DNA from: Nephromyces sp. MM_2019
Taxonomy: Eukaryota; Apicomplexa; Aconoidasida; Nephromycida
Reading direction: 5' to 3'
NCBI GenBank assembly: GCA_015657535.1
Contig: JADHZB010002131.1
Coordinates: 3,932-61,841, forward strand
Length of the DNA stretch: 57,910 bases
Every line of letters starts with the position of its first letter. Position 1 is the first letter of the stretch. Positions 27,342 to 40,700 of the stretch are shown here, one piece after another. Below the pieces are notes generated by a model. That model saw only the letters and a list, made by a program, of their open reading frames with translations. It ran no database searches and was not told the origin of the DNA. A program made the translations under genes and the position numbers.

Positions 27342-29085
27342 CCATGGTTTGATATATCATGTTGGAACTTTTTCCTTCAAGATATGATCTTAAGGGTTCG
27401 GAGGCGAGCAGAAGTTAGAGCTTATAATTATATCGTCGAGGCTTTCCAGTTATGATTTAAGGTTTCACTTTAGTGATATCATAAGAGTGCGAAATAGCCT
27501 TATTTTTAGCCCTCAGAGGGAGCTTCGCAAAATTATTAAAGCAGTACAAGCAGTGCTTGTTACGTACCGTCATCGATATTTATCCGGCTGCATTTCATCC
27601 TTAAAGTCCCTGTTCGACTTAGTAAAGCTAGTGGATACCAAAGCATAGAAACTGATATATTGCTGACGCTGCATTACACATGAACTCTATATCGCAACTT
27701 ATAATTGAAAAAGCTTATCTGGATGTCTCCTATATTGTTAAACATATCTTCTGATAGTAGAAGTTCAGCGAAGTGCGGAAAGTTTGTATTATTTGTTGAA
27801 AGAAGTCCTCTCGTGTTCTAATTCGGATATACTTTTTTCTGATAAAGCTAGAAATACCGTGTGTTTGGGAATGCGTGTGCTGGTGATTCAAAATTGCTAA
27901 ACCTTAAAATATTGTGGATGACACATATGCTGTGTTTTTACCTGATTGAAGCGGCAATGTATAGTCCACTGTATTTATGCGTTAGAGTTACAGATGTATG
28001 CTGTATCTCCCTTATCCACTCTGCGTTGTTTCACACGCCATTAGCTGAGGCTTGGAAGAAGTCAGAAGGCAATGTCGGTGCTGCAGCTTGAAACACTGCT
28101 GTGGCAGGTTGATTTTGCAACATAAACCCTGGATTTTCCTTTTCTGAACTGAAAAATGATGCTGCATAACGCGCATTTAAGTTTTAAGAAATATTAAAAC
28201 GACTCTTGTTTTCTATAAGCTGGGCTTGGCGGAGAGTTTTTCAAGTAATGTTTGACGAAGAGAAAATTCGTAGCGCGTAGAATACTAAATTTCTCAGTCT
28301 TTGTCTTTCTGCGGTGGTGCTTATGGCACTATCGCTAATGCACTATTTTTTCTTTCGACTTTCACGGCTCCAGGGGGGACATCTATGAGTATGCTTCTTG
28401 GAACTGAGTAGGTAATATCCCTATACCAGCAGTACGAGTTCCGTATTTACCGCTAAGTTCGATCGAGATAATGAGATCAGCGCTTGTGTGGTGTTACTAT
28501 TAACCCAAATAAACGCGGTAGTAAGGTAGCTTAGCTGCTTTCTCCGAAAAAACCAATTTTTCAGTACAGTGCAGCCATTGCTAAGTGGTACAAGCAAGGA
28601 TAAGGTGTTATATGTCGGTGGGCACTAATCTGATCAACTCATTTTTGAGAAGCTTTCCTCCTGCAGACTGGGAGTGTAGTAACGTAGGTAAAAGATTGGA
28701 GCAGCTTTGTCTGAGTTACATCTGCTACTTAGACGCAGGGGTGAAGCTTGTGGTTACAAAGAAAGCAAGGAAAAGTGAATTGTGTACCCATGCAATCATC
28801 TGTAGAACCAGACAAGCGCGAAGTCGAAGGAAACATAAAGGAATGACATACCGAAGTATCATACGCCTGACAATATTTCACTAGGCGGTAGGTTGGCTCG
28901 TTGATGTACCGTGTCAGTGTCGTCACGTGTGACGGCACGCAGTGGGCGGCATTTCCGAAATGTCCTTCAGCCACCTCGAGTGCGGTGGCAGCATGGCTTC
29001 ATAACATCCCCAAAATGCTCACACTTGCAAAAAGCTGTTAATTAGCAGTAATTAGAATTTTATAATTGCTGTCTTGGATTTAAAT
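27342..29085. other. 1.7 kb spacer between the isomerase and the RAB5IF-like gene
   Basis: T-rich plus strand continuing the composition of the isomerase introns; the first part is probably its 3' UTR. Open frames here (for example 28585-28884) match no family I recognise. Confidence 0.5.
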
Positions 29086-31414
29086 ATGGCAATAAGTTCC
29101 TCCCATCGAAAAGGAGCTGCGCAGCATCGCGCAGCTCCTATTCCTTCTCGAGATCTTTTTGCGAAAGTATTCGACTTTGATTCTAACGAGGACTGGGAGA
29201 AGGTCATTATTTTGCCTCCGCTTTTGCATCACGTGAAATGGTATTTTCTTTCGTGAAATTCTTTTCGCTTCTTTCAAAGCTAACTTGATTTTGTTTTTTG
29301 CGAATTCCGTATTCGTACTTTTTTTAACTGTTCTGTTACCAATGTCTACACCCTGGGGGATCGTGCCGTGACTTTTTTTGCCGAGTTTTCCGTATTGTAT
29401 GTGCCGCTATACTTATTGATACAAACTGTGTTTTGTTTCTGTGAAATGTTCAACAATATTGTTTTGCAGTGGTAGTCTGTTTGCAGATTCTGAAGTACAG
29501 AAGCTGAGTACATTGTTGGTACTTTTCGTGTATATTCTTGCTGTTGAAAGCTCTAATAATTTTTGATTGGTGGCAAGGGATGCTGCGTTAGTTAAACTTT
29601 TTATGAGTGCTCTACAAGCGACTCTTTTAGCCAGCTGTAGATGGGATGTGTGTCAAGGTGTTTCTGCATGTTTTTGAAGATAGCAAAATGCCATGAAGCT
29701 GCTTCACTATTGTAGAAACCACGGGTGCTGGAATTTCATTTTAATGGTTGCGTTTACATTGTATATTCTTTGAGAATATGATAGCCAGCAAGGAGTATCC
29801 ACGGAAATATTTAAGATTTGTGGCTTGAGGATTTGTTTGAAATTTTGCTTTTTCTTTCTCCAAAAACCGAGTGACGATGTGTGTTATGCTTTTTCTTCGA
29901 TTTTAATTTGTTGCTAGTTTTAAGGCGCTCAATCTCCTCTGTCTGGTTTTTATTGGATAGTGGGTTATCGGAGCATAGCATTGCTAAGATGAGTTTGAAA
30001 AGCTTGTCTCGTTAGATTTTCAAATCCATTTGAAAAATGCTGAAGAACACGCTGAAACTTTTGATGGACTGTCTTATTGGCTGATCAAGCTAAAGCGGGA
30101 AGACTGTTTATATAATCATGCAGAATTTTTTGGTGTGATTGCAGTAAGCTGTAAGCTTATTATTGAAATATGTTCCCTACGCTGATGATTTATACCCGTT
30201 AGGGAAATTTATAAGTATTTCAAATTTTAAGTATGTCGAGTACGTTGAATTTTTCGTGGCTGACGTATTATGCCTGTTTATTTTGAATTGCACGTTATCA
30301 AGGCATCATCGTTAAACGCACTGATTCCAGGCTCCCTCGTGGCGTAGGCTTATGGAATGTACTGACGCGTAATACTTAGTTTTGTGCACAAGTTTAATAT
30401 GTTACGACTCAGTGTAACACTACGCAATTTAATAAGGTCCCTTCGGTGCCCCTGCGTGCCATTATGTGTTGAGCCATTTCAAGTATGTATACGTGGCCAT
30501 TAACAGGTGCCGGTACAAAAATGTTAATTTTCTTCCAAAATTGTTCTTTGTATAGGCTGATCTAGAGATGGTCATGTGGTGGATGAAACAACTCGTTGGA
30601 CTTATCCTGGGGCTTTTATTTGGTTGCTATTCTCCAGGATTTATAGGCTTGCCAGTATTCCTCGTTTTACAAGCTGTGGTAGCGTATATATGGTCAGAAA
30701 AAGTCGGCGCTGTCGGGATTTATAACTCATTGGAGGATGTTTTTACAGGGGGTGTTTATGCCGGATTCAGCACTTTTTTGGTTAGTCATTGCACTAGTGC
30801 ATGAATTATGATGATGCATATATATTAAAGAAGTTATTGATGCTTAAGTAAATTTAGACTTGTCATTTTTTAAGAATCATCGCATATTTTCATGCCCTTC
30901 TCTGAATATATCTATACTTTCCCGATGGAATTTTGATTTTACAAAAAAATAATTTGAAGGGTAATACAGATCAATAATTTAGGTATGTAAATACCCATTT
31001 TTTAGCAGGCTTCCCTGTCTTTCGTACCTTCAAGCAACTTGATTATTCCCTCATTTGCCTGTGTCGCTCTTTTTTGATATCTGACTTCTCGCTATCAAAG
31101 CGTATGTATCGAAATGTTTGTTAAGATTTATTTCGAGGCAAATGCGCTTGATGCCGAGATGGTCGCTTTAGTGGACTGAATTTTCTCGCAGTATTGGGTC
31201 AAGAAGATAATTCCTTGATAACTATTTTTTGATGATTCGTCTTTTTGCATTACAGCCGCGTTGCGGGCATTGAATATATGTTTTCTATTTATATCTCTAA
31301 TACAAACTTCAATCTAAGCGTTTTATCCTTACTTTGATTTCATAAATTTTATTGTTTCTATTTCTTTTATTGCAGCTCTCTTGGATCGTATCTTATACGG
31401 TTCTGAAGCGTTAA
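29086..31414 (+). CDS. RAB5IF: RAB5IF/RCAF1-like small membrane protein, three exons
   Basis: Human RAB5IF (RCAF1, C20orf24) is a small double-spanning protein. It is tied to ER membrane-protein insertion and to respiratory-complex assembly. Exons: 29086-29202, 30556-30780, 31376-31414; introns phase 0. The predicted protein is 126 residues, against 129 in human. Exon 1 ends SNEDWEK, like the family's AWED. Exon 2 gives ADLEMVMWWMKQLVGLILG (human LDVIYWFRQIIAVVLG), GFIGLPVFLVLQAVVAYIW, and EDVFTGGVYAGFSTFL (human TKEGFMTSFALF). Exon 3 gives LSWIVSYTVLKR and a stop, matching the third hydrophobic stretch. The donor after exon 1 is GTCATT, unusual but the only phase-compatible choice found. The start is the first ATG in frame. 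The end-to-end match makes the family call firm; the function in this organism is inferred. Confidence 0.85.
29112..29139 (+). repeat. Perfect 11-bp hairpin inside exon 1 of the RAB5IF-like gene
   Basis: AGGAGCTGCGC at 29112-29122 pairs exactly with GCGCAGCTCCT at 29129-29139 around a 6-nt loop (AGCATC). It is GC-rich compared with its surroundings and lies in the codons for KGAAQHRAAP, about 30 nt after the start codon. In mRNA it could slow initiation or early elongation. Confidence 0.9.
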
Positions 31415-34400
31415 ATTTACTTTTAAAATCGCGGAGTCATTTTTGTTGTGATTGAATATCCAATTACAAGGACTATAAATGACTCTTATGAAGTCTTGAA
31501 GCTGTCAGGAATTTGAGTCTTAGTGATCTTATTGCCAGTGCTTCATGTATATCTTAGAAGGATGTTTTGAATGCCCAAGAAATTTTTCAGGAAGCTAATG
31601 GGAGATCCGCTAAATTTGTTTTATAAATTCATATTTTCTTGAAGGATCAGCATCCTAAGGTTGCCAACCTATCCCTTAAGAACCAGACCATTAAAATTGC
31701 TTTAGAACCTGTCCTTTTTATCTTGCTTGTTTCCCAGTATTAAATGTATGATCAAAAGTTAGAGCTTTCCTTCAATATATGGTATTGAAATAATAGCGTC
31801 TTCTAGTTGCCAGCATGACATTCTATCTGAAGTCTTATTATTCGCATCACAGAAACACGAAGTAGATTGCTATTTATTTTATTTATCGCAGCTGATACTA
31901 TTTTGAGTGTTTGCATCCGTTTACCATTTTAAGCGTGAAGTGTTATGGCATTATGTTGTTTCGTAGATTATTCGCTAAACTCTTTGAGCTACTGTGTTAC
32001 TATTTTAGCGGTTCATAGTTGTGCAGTTTGGTTTTTAAACTGGGGTTCAACATTAGATTCGAAATATTTCTTTACTTGAATTGAAAGGTTCTTTCTTTTT
32101 ACGCCCCAATCGTCAAGCTGTATGCGAATTGCGCGCTACTTCATGTATCACTCCCTTATAATGAGCTTCACGTTGTGGAAATTATGAAGAAATTGTATTT
32201 TTTCCAGAGGCGCTCATAAGTAATTGAAAGGCGCTATTAACTTAGGTGACACATTGATGTTACAATAAAATAATAATATCGCTGCAGGCATGCGTTGCTC
32301 TTGGAAATTTTAAGTGGATGTGCTCCGGGAAGTCTCAGTAGCATGAATCGGTCAGGGATATGGGTGTAATTCCAAAAGTTGCATAAGCTGCATATTTCAC
32401 GTCAACAAGTATGTATCAAACTATGTTGTATTTAGCAGGGTGGTGTGCCCTGTCTAGCATGTACAAACACAGAAATTGTAGGGGGCTATTGAATGACGAT
32501 ATGCCGCCCTTTATATGTCATAATCTGTATTAGTCGGGCAACTCGTCATTTCGGCTTGTGTACGTAGTTCGAATGGGAACTCCCAATTGAATTTGGACAT
32601 ATATTTGGAATGAGGTATAGCTATATAAGAAAACTAAAGTGGTAACAAGTTTAAGCTCCTTTTTCCTTGCTCTTAATTTTTAAAGTGTTAAATTTGCGCT
32701 TGGCCTTTCATGTTGAGTTTATTAATCGTTTGTCCGTACTCTTTTCCAGCTAGTAGCACGGCAACTTCTTGTTGGAAGAATCTTAACTTGAGCTTGATGA
32801 GCCGTTAATTTGTTATGCAAGTGATGCTGTTGGGTCATTGTGAGAGTCTGGTGATCATGTTTGTCCGAAGCTTAACTTTAGTTCAACATAATTTAGCTTG
32901 TCCTTTTGATATTTCGCGCAGGCTGCTAGACTGGTGCAATCCAAATGCTCGAATGTAGCTGCTATGTAGATGCTTTCCTGTGAAATATTAATCACGACTT
33001 AACAATCTTCTGATATAAGCGGCTCTTGCCTAGAGTGGTTTTTCAGTCTACCAGATGGATAAAGGCGAAAGTTTCTATACAGCTGTTGCTTTTGCTCGTG
33101 CCACCTGATAACCAACGAAGTATATTATTCTAGAAGTAGGTATTACCTGGGTGATATATTAGTGTGATACCCGTTCTTCAAAGGGGCTGTTAATTTTGTT
33201 CGCAAAAGACGTAAAGTTGATATTTTTCCTGCATTTCTTTTAAATCTTGTATTTGTATTATCTAAGAAACAATTATACTGTATTCTCTTGAATTTTTTTT
33301 AGCACCCTATGATAGGCATTTCTTTTATTTTTGCTATTCATTTTTACTGGAATGGGCTTACTCTTCATTCTTATGATACCAACAAAATGGTACTAGCAGG
33401 CAGAAAAAGGAGGTAGCTGCTGAACCCTGCATAATATATATTTTTTTGTACAAAAAATGAATATCCTGAGGTCCTCTCTGAGGTTCAAACTGAATTTTTT
33501 GCTGCATCCTATGTGGAAACACCATGGAGCGAACGTAGAAGGCTATAAAGCTAACCAGCTGATGGATAAAAGCACCGGCAAGCAGTAAAAAAAGAGCAGG
33601 TGAAATGTAAGCCCGGTGCTGACTAGCGTAATTAATTAGTTGGAATAAACTTCTTTAATTGGATTGAAGCCCAAGGATCTCGTGGCTAGCATCTACTTAC
33701 CTATAGGTGTAAAACTAGCTAATGGATTTACGAGTGTGCTCGCGTAGACTTCGATGTGCATACCCGGATCAAACGGAGTCTGGGCCATGGTGTTTACAAC
33801 ATAAGTCCTCCAAATGATGGTCCTTTCTACGACAGGCATTCTACTTCCTGCTCTAAATCGTGTTTGTACCCTAGCTTCAGCATAATCTTCTTTTATACCA
33901 CTAAGCTTCCGCTATTTATTTCAGGCTCTTCTATGATTATCTGAGGGAAATTGACTTGTACAGTTTAGGCAAGAAAAAAGCCCTTCACATATTTTTTTCA
34001 AACAAGATGCTCACAAAACTTAAACATGCTGCAAGCCATTTTACAGGTTTTGATAACCACTGCTCACCATCATCTGCATATTTGGAGTGACACTTGTAAG
34101 TCAAGACAATGCGAAAATGGTTCATAGAGAATTGATTGACAAAGCAGCAAGATGGCTGCAAGTCTCAAAGCTTTTGCTTACTATGGTTTTGATGCAGGAT
34201 GTTAAATCTTATGGCAGGAATTTAACCTTGTGAACGCGTCTAACAACAGGGAGCTTCGCCATCTCCCTCCGTGCTCCGCATATGCGACTGTTATGATATT
34301 TGCTTGCGTGTACAAGAGGCCGCGGAAGAGCTCGACATTGTGCTGGCTCCGGGGTTGGGGTAGCCTCATAATTCTTTTCCTGCGTCACGGCAAAGTGAAT

Positions 34401-34717
34401 TGTTTGTGTATAACACTGGGATCCAGGCGTCATTACGCTGGTCTCGTCGGCTCCGCAAAATTTAAGGCACACTGTAGAAACTTGTGGGAATTAGTTATAC
34501 TACACTTTTTATATAGAGTGTAATGGCAGGGTATTTAAAAAGCGGTTACCGCTTTCGCAGGGAATTATACTCTAATATGAAATTTTCTTGACATGACTAA
34601 TGATGTGTGACAAAAGTTACGTGGTGCTGTACCTCGGTTTACCTCCATTAAGCTCTATTTTTTAAGGTGACTCTTATCCACCACCCACAGGTAACAAAGA
34701 GGCACGGCATCCTGGCT
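31415..34717. other. 3.3 kb without a recognised gene, T-rich
   Basis: The plus strand stays T-rich to about 34.5 kb, as in the plus-strand genes before it; it then switches at the PDK1-like gene. Open frames at 33756-33944 and 34230-34523 show no family resemblance. The stretch could hold a long 3' UTR, non-coding transcript or small-exon gene. Confidence 0.5.
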
Positions 34718-37700
34718 TCAAGTTTCAAAATGCCTATTCTCACACTGAAACCTGAGCCACTCATTCGCAAAAGCATCTTCGAAAAAATCTTGGTAGGCAG
34801 CCTGTTCAATCTGGAAAGATAATCGCTCCACTACTGATTCAAAACTAGCAGAATCTTCTAACTCATGAGATCTTTCTTTAAGGCTGCGTGTTACTCGATG
34901 CAGTGCGCTAACTTTAAGGTTTATGATGTTTTCTTCTATAATCTGCTTTTCTTTTTCTGCTAAGCAACTCCGGTCATATGCCATGTGTAAAAAACTAGGT
35001 GATAAAGGGCTATTAGCTGTGTCCTTATCGCTGCGATTCCCCACATCCGAAGGAATACGTGGGGTCGAATTGAAGTAAGCATCATCAGGTTTATTGGAAG
35101 CTACCTCACCATTTGACAACATTGGAAATTGCGTCGTATTCTCCAGTAATCCTACTTTTTTGCACGAAGCTGAACAGTTATTGCTTCCTTCGTGATATAA
35201 AGAAGATCCTGCCCTTTGCTGTATTGTAGGGGTACCACTTTTGCTATGTAGCACAGAAGCTGCCTTCAACTTGTTTTCACAATCAGAAGCACTGGAGAAT
35301 GATGAATTTGATTTTTTAATCTGCGGAAGACTTGTATCTATAGCTATGCTTTCTTTTTTCCGTAATATATCACATTCTGCCCCCTGGAGATGGGGCTTGG
35401 ACTCACCATATAAATTATTAGCTACTGAAGTTTCCGCATTAGCATTGCTGGGCTTTGGGGCCAACTCAAGCGCTATTAAGCTTTCACCCTTCGTGTTTTT
35501 CCATGGTGTCCTTCGACATGATTCCATATGCACTATAATTTCTTTGGAGTGATTATCATTAGTAGGACACTGGTCTGCAGTAACTTCCTCCACATTAGTC
35601 GCAAATCCATCCAAATAATGGCTGCGCCAAAGGCTCTCAAGACTAAAACATGATGCGCAAGATCCGTCACCCCGCTGTGACATCCACCGAGAAAGCAGTT
35701 CAAATTTAGTAGTAGGGCATGCAGTATGATCCATGTTGCTATAAAGATTTGCGAACTCCGTATTCTCGAGGTTGCATTGTAGGAGTGAGTTCTGATTTTT
35801 TTCAGGAAATGAAGGTAAGGGAAACCCGTGACCCAAGGTGCTTTTTCTTAGTTTACTGGCTGTAATAGCATTGCAATGCAGCAAATCAATGGCTTCTTCC
35901 GACCTGGGATTACAATTCGTACCCTTGAAAGCAGTAGTGTCATCATCGTCCTCATGGAAGACCTCACCCACTAAGATTCCAGTCTTGTGTCCAATTTTTT
36001 GTAGGGTATAATCACATGCAGATTCCAGCAGGCTCGAAGAAACGTCTTGTGGCTCCATAAAGTCTTCGGAGAATACCTTACTTTTCAAGTTACAATCGTT
36101 AATGCTAACTTTTGCGTTTTGGGAGGAAAATTTCAATTTGTTCGCTGTGGGTAAATTTTCAGTCTCATGATCAAGGCAGTCATGTGCCTGCTCGTGTTGC
36201 ACCGCAGTTTCCGCAGGATTTATGCTGTTGACTTCTTTGTTTAATTCTTCAGAAGTCAGCTGCTTACAAGAAGCGGATGTGCTCGTCATCGTAATATTTT
36301 TAGGATCTTCGGAAATTGGGGCGCATTGTGAGCCAATGGTGCATGCAGCTATAGAATTCTTCGGAAATGATATCTGGTTATGCACGCTGCCGGAAAGTTC
36401 ATCTGAAAATTGATTAGAGACCTCTTTGTTTTCGCCGTTGCCAATGTTTAGCTCTACAGTCTCGCTACCATATTTATCCATAGAGGTAACTCTAGCATTC
36501 TTCTGCTTCAATCTAGCAGCAGAGAGAAGAAAGTCAAACTTCATGGCAGCTTCGCATAAAACTGAGCTATTGATGGCTAAGACTTTGTTATATTGTATCA
36601 CGAAATTATTAAAAAAAGGGTGTGCCCTTATTTCCATTACTCCACCTTTGGCTCCAAGACGATTTAATGGATTAGGGTCGAGAAGCTTTTTAACCAAGTC
36701 TTTGGCATCCGCTGGAAAAAATTTAGGGAAGTCGACTTGATGACGTAACACCTACATCAGCGGCATAGCGGTAAAATTGCAATAGACGATAATTTTCACA
36801 GGCTAAATACAAGAAATACTCGTGTTAAAAAAATTTTCAAGTAGTAATTCAAACGAAATATCTTTGCAAATGTGAATTTGACCTTTCCCCATATAAACAA
36901 AAAATTAAAAACTAACACTTTCTTATTTATACAAGTAAAATTTACTGTCGACACGTTAGTGGAGGCAACCTGCACACCTGCATTTTCTCTTGACTAATAG
37001 GCTATAAAGGAAGCACTCGATCAAAAATTAAATATAAAAAGCAGCCTTCAATTTTTCGACAGACAAAATTAAGGGATCATGGCTACTTCAACATATTCCA
37101 ATATAACCCGGGAGGTAGCGACATATGGGAACCCAATTAAAAAGCTTTGTTAGCGCCTTCTCTTACGTCAATATATATGGGATCAATGCAGCGCGATTTA
37201 GCGTAGTGTGATACATTCAAAAAAACAGGGCTATTTCTAAGTGATGTTTTGCGGTGTGCCCCAAACTTATTTTCAAGAAGATAAGAAATTTGATAATGCA
37301 CCGCGATGAATAAACAAAAAAAATGCGCTTCGTAATGTTGACCAGTGCTCGTTTCAAAACTTGTTAGATTTACCTGATTGCAAACGAAATATTCAGTTGA
37401 TCCACAAAAAGCAGGAGAACCTAAAAAAGAGCATTGATGAGATATTCTTGCAGGCCTGCCACTACTAAATTCAAGGTGACTTCCGTATGTCTTGCAGAAC
37501 AAACTTGAAAAAGCCAGTGCAAAAAAGGGATCTGCCGCAAGAAAAGCATGACTAATCCCTTGGAATAAAAAATATTTCGCATTATAAATTGACAAAATCA
37601 CATCTAATAGTCTGCTAATACAACCTATAAGTGGCAAAGGTAGGTATTTTTACGCAAGAAATCGGTTCATCGATTATAGGTTATAATTGCCACATTCTAA

Positions 37701-40700
37701 CTTCTCCGAATTAGGTGAAAAAAATATATAATATGGTGTAATTATCGCACACCGCACGGGCCTATAAAGCTATACGAGCAGGCCTGGAATTAGGAGGCCT
37801 CGATTTTTGAAAATACATTCGTGCAAAAGAATTTTCAAGCTTCCCTCTCCTAGAGAAAAAAAATTGAAATCTAAAGCAGAATAAAGGATTATAAAAAAAC
37901 TAGTCAGGCCCACCAACAAGAAATTGGTATATGGTGCAGCCCAAACTCCAAAAATCTCGCAGCTTCCCAGAATCAAGGTTTCTTATAGCCTCTGGCGGCA
38001 TAAATTGCGGGGTTCCAACGTAGTTAACGAAGCGATTTCTTCTGAAATTGCTGAGAATATCGTAGCATTAGCCCACAAAATTTTTATCAATATAAGTACG
38101 TTCAAGCTTAAAGCACGCGCTCTACTTTTAAACCAAAAATATTGCTATAAAAAGATGAGAAAAGCTCAGGATGAATATGACAGTCACTCAAAGGGTTGGA
38201 ACAGTAGCAAGCTGAGCGAGAAACAATTTTTTCGCTTTTGCAGAAAACGATACTTTTAGCCTAAAAACTATCGCGCATGTGGTGCAGAATTTCTTTAACT
38301 TCTATTGTGTCCTATTAAGAAAACTATAACATTTTAGACAACAATTTGCGCTCTGCAGGAAAATTGAATAGAATATAAAAATGAAGCAAGGAAAATCAAA
38401 AATCGACATACAGTGATGAACTTGATCGGCAATAAATCGCAGCTGCTACAAAAAGTTCTTTTTACATTTTCAAAAATAGAAAATATGCTTTTAAATGGGT
38501 TTGAGAACAGTCAAAAACTAAATTGTACGAAATTTCAGAACATAAACGGATTTTGCGCTAAATTACAGCTAAAAACAGGAGTAAAATTAAAAAATATATC
38601 CCAAATATTCTCGTAAATACTGCCTTTAAATAGAAAACGGCGTTACGTGGTGTTAGCCCATTTTTAACAGGTTGAGCTATGCTTTGTAAACATATTTATA
38701 CGGTTTTGTATGCTCATTTTTGAACCAAAGCTTTTGATGGCAAAAAACAGGCTGTAACCAGCAAAATTCATTTTCTCCTAATCATTGTTCTAAAAAAGAA
38801 GCAACATAGCTTTTTTCATGCTGTGCAAAAGATGTAACAGACAACTTATTTGAGGATCTCCGGCAGTTATTAATAGTTGAAATATCCTGTGAATTCGCTT
38901 CGTTTTTTTTCTCCGGGCAATATTCAAAATTTTCTTTCACAAATCCAGCGGAGCCAAAATCAATTATTTTTAACTGTGAATCTTTAATAACCAAATTTTC
39001 TGCCTGAACACAGAATGAAATGCAAAGCGAAAAAATCTAAAAAACTTTTTCATGCCACATTATTGATGAAAGGTAGGCTTCCAAACCTCACTCGAGTGTA
39101 AAAAAGCAGGAAACGCCTATGAAAAACACATCTAAAATCAAAAACCAGCAGACAAAATAGCCATGCGCAATAGAAGAAAATTATAAATAGGCCATCTAAG
39201 CATTTAGGAACAGGTAAGTAGCTAAACCTTGCAGTATCTTCTGCCAGAAAATTATGTTAGGCTAATAAATTACGTATATCAAATTGATTTAAATTTCCCT
39301 ACAGGTAACACTAATGATACAAATAGTCACAAATTATTGTATGGCACTTTGAAATTGAAAAAAACTGGATTTATTTACAGAAGTCTAATATTTACATGCA
39401 GAAAGAATTTCTAATATAAAAAGGAAAAAGAACAAGAAAAGCACTTACGAATAATTGACCATTTTTTGATGTTGAAACGATACCCCGTTAAGTTTCAAGG
39501 TTTCAAAAAAGGGTAGTTCACGTTGACCGCAAAATCTCATGTGCATCATCTATTAATAAAAGTAGCTTATACCGTGACATCCATCGTGCCTTATCATAAA
39601 GCATTGTTCGAGGTTTTATATTTTTTGCGTGATTCTTTCAAAATTGTTATATCATTTAGTGTATCCACAATTTAACCCAAAATAGGCCCTTCGCAATCTC
39701 TATGCAAGAGGCTTTCTCAATGAAAGCATTAGATGATAGACTAAAATTTCTTCAGTTAATTTCAAGCTATGCTTTATACCTAAAACATTCATAAATACAA
39801 ATATGTCAACTATCATCCTTGAGCGGAAGTTCTTATTGCATTAATTATTAAGGTCCTATAATCCTATACCCCATGATGCACTCATGCTACCGCAAAATCG
39901 CATGGTTTTGAATAAATTACTTCTTCGAAACGGCCACTGTATAAGAAATAAATGTTTATAACCTATTCTGAAAATTCTATGAAGCCAATCAAGATATGAT
40001 AATACAATTAACTTTCCTAGAAATTATACAGTGAATGCATAGCTTCAGTACATCTCGCAAGAATGCTGAAAACAAGCGCTCATAACGATGCGTCTTAAAT
40101 TACGAGCGAAATCTTTCGAAAAAAAAATTAGATAGGCCAGTCACAGCTATTTTTGGCTATCATTGAATCTTTATTTTCTTAGCAAATTAGTGTCACAGCC
40201 AGTGGGAGCTCTAAAATTTTGTAAAACAGTTTTTAAAAATAAAAGAGCTGCCATGCTTTCACAAGCTGCTGCTTAAAATTTGCATATGCTCCAGCTAGAT
40301 AAATTATCACAATAAACCAGGGATGGAGCTATAAAAAAGCCATGAGTACCAGCAGCTTATCAAAAAGAAAATATTATCACAGCTGGTCATGCACAAGGGC
40401 GTATACCTTACTTTATCTTGAAAAAAAATATTTACATAAGCATCTTAAGAACAAAGATTGACAAAAAAAAACCGTTTCCTTAAATTATTATACCACTATG
40501 GTGAAGTCGTTTGCATTTAATTGAGTATTACCGGCAATGTTAAATCAAAAGCCATCAGCCAACCATACATCATGATATGGCCGAAAAAAGTTGATAGAAG
40601 ACAGCATCAGAAGAAAAATAAATACGATAAGGCATAACAAGCGACGTGAACTCATTTATTGCGCCCATAAAAAAGAAACAATTAGTATGGGCACTAGTTA

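Noticed and set aside
32545..32590. GTTCGAAT resembling a tRNA T-loop
   Set aside because: The flanking bases do not form the five-pair T-stem and no other arm is visible.
38782..38845. Longer version of PDK1 exon 5 ending SYVASFLEQ and a stop
   Set aside because: Only the donor after SSN and AA has the phase needed to join exon 6, which carries the activation loop.
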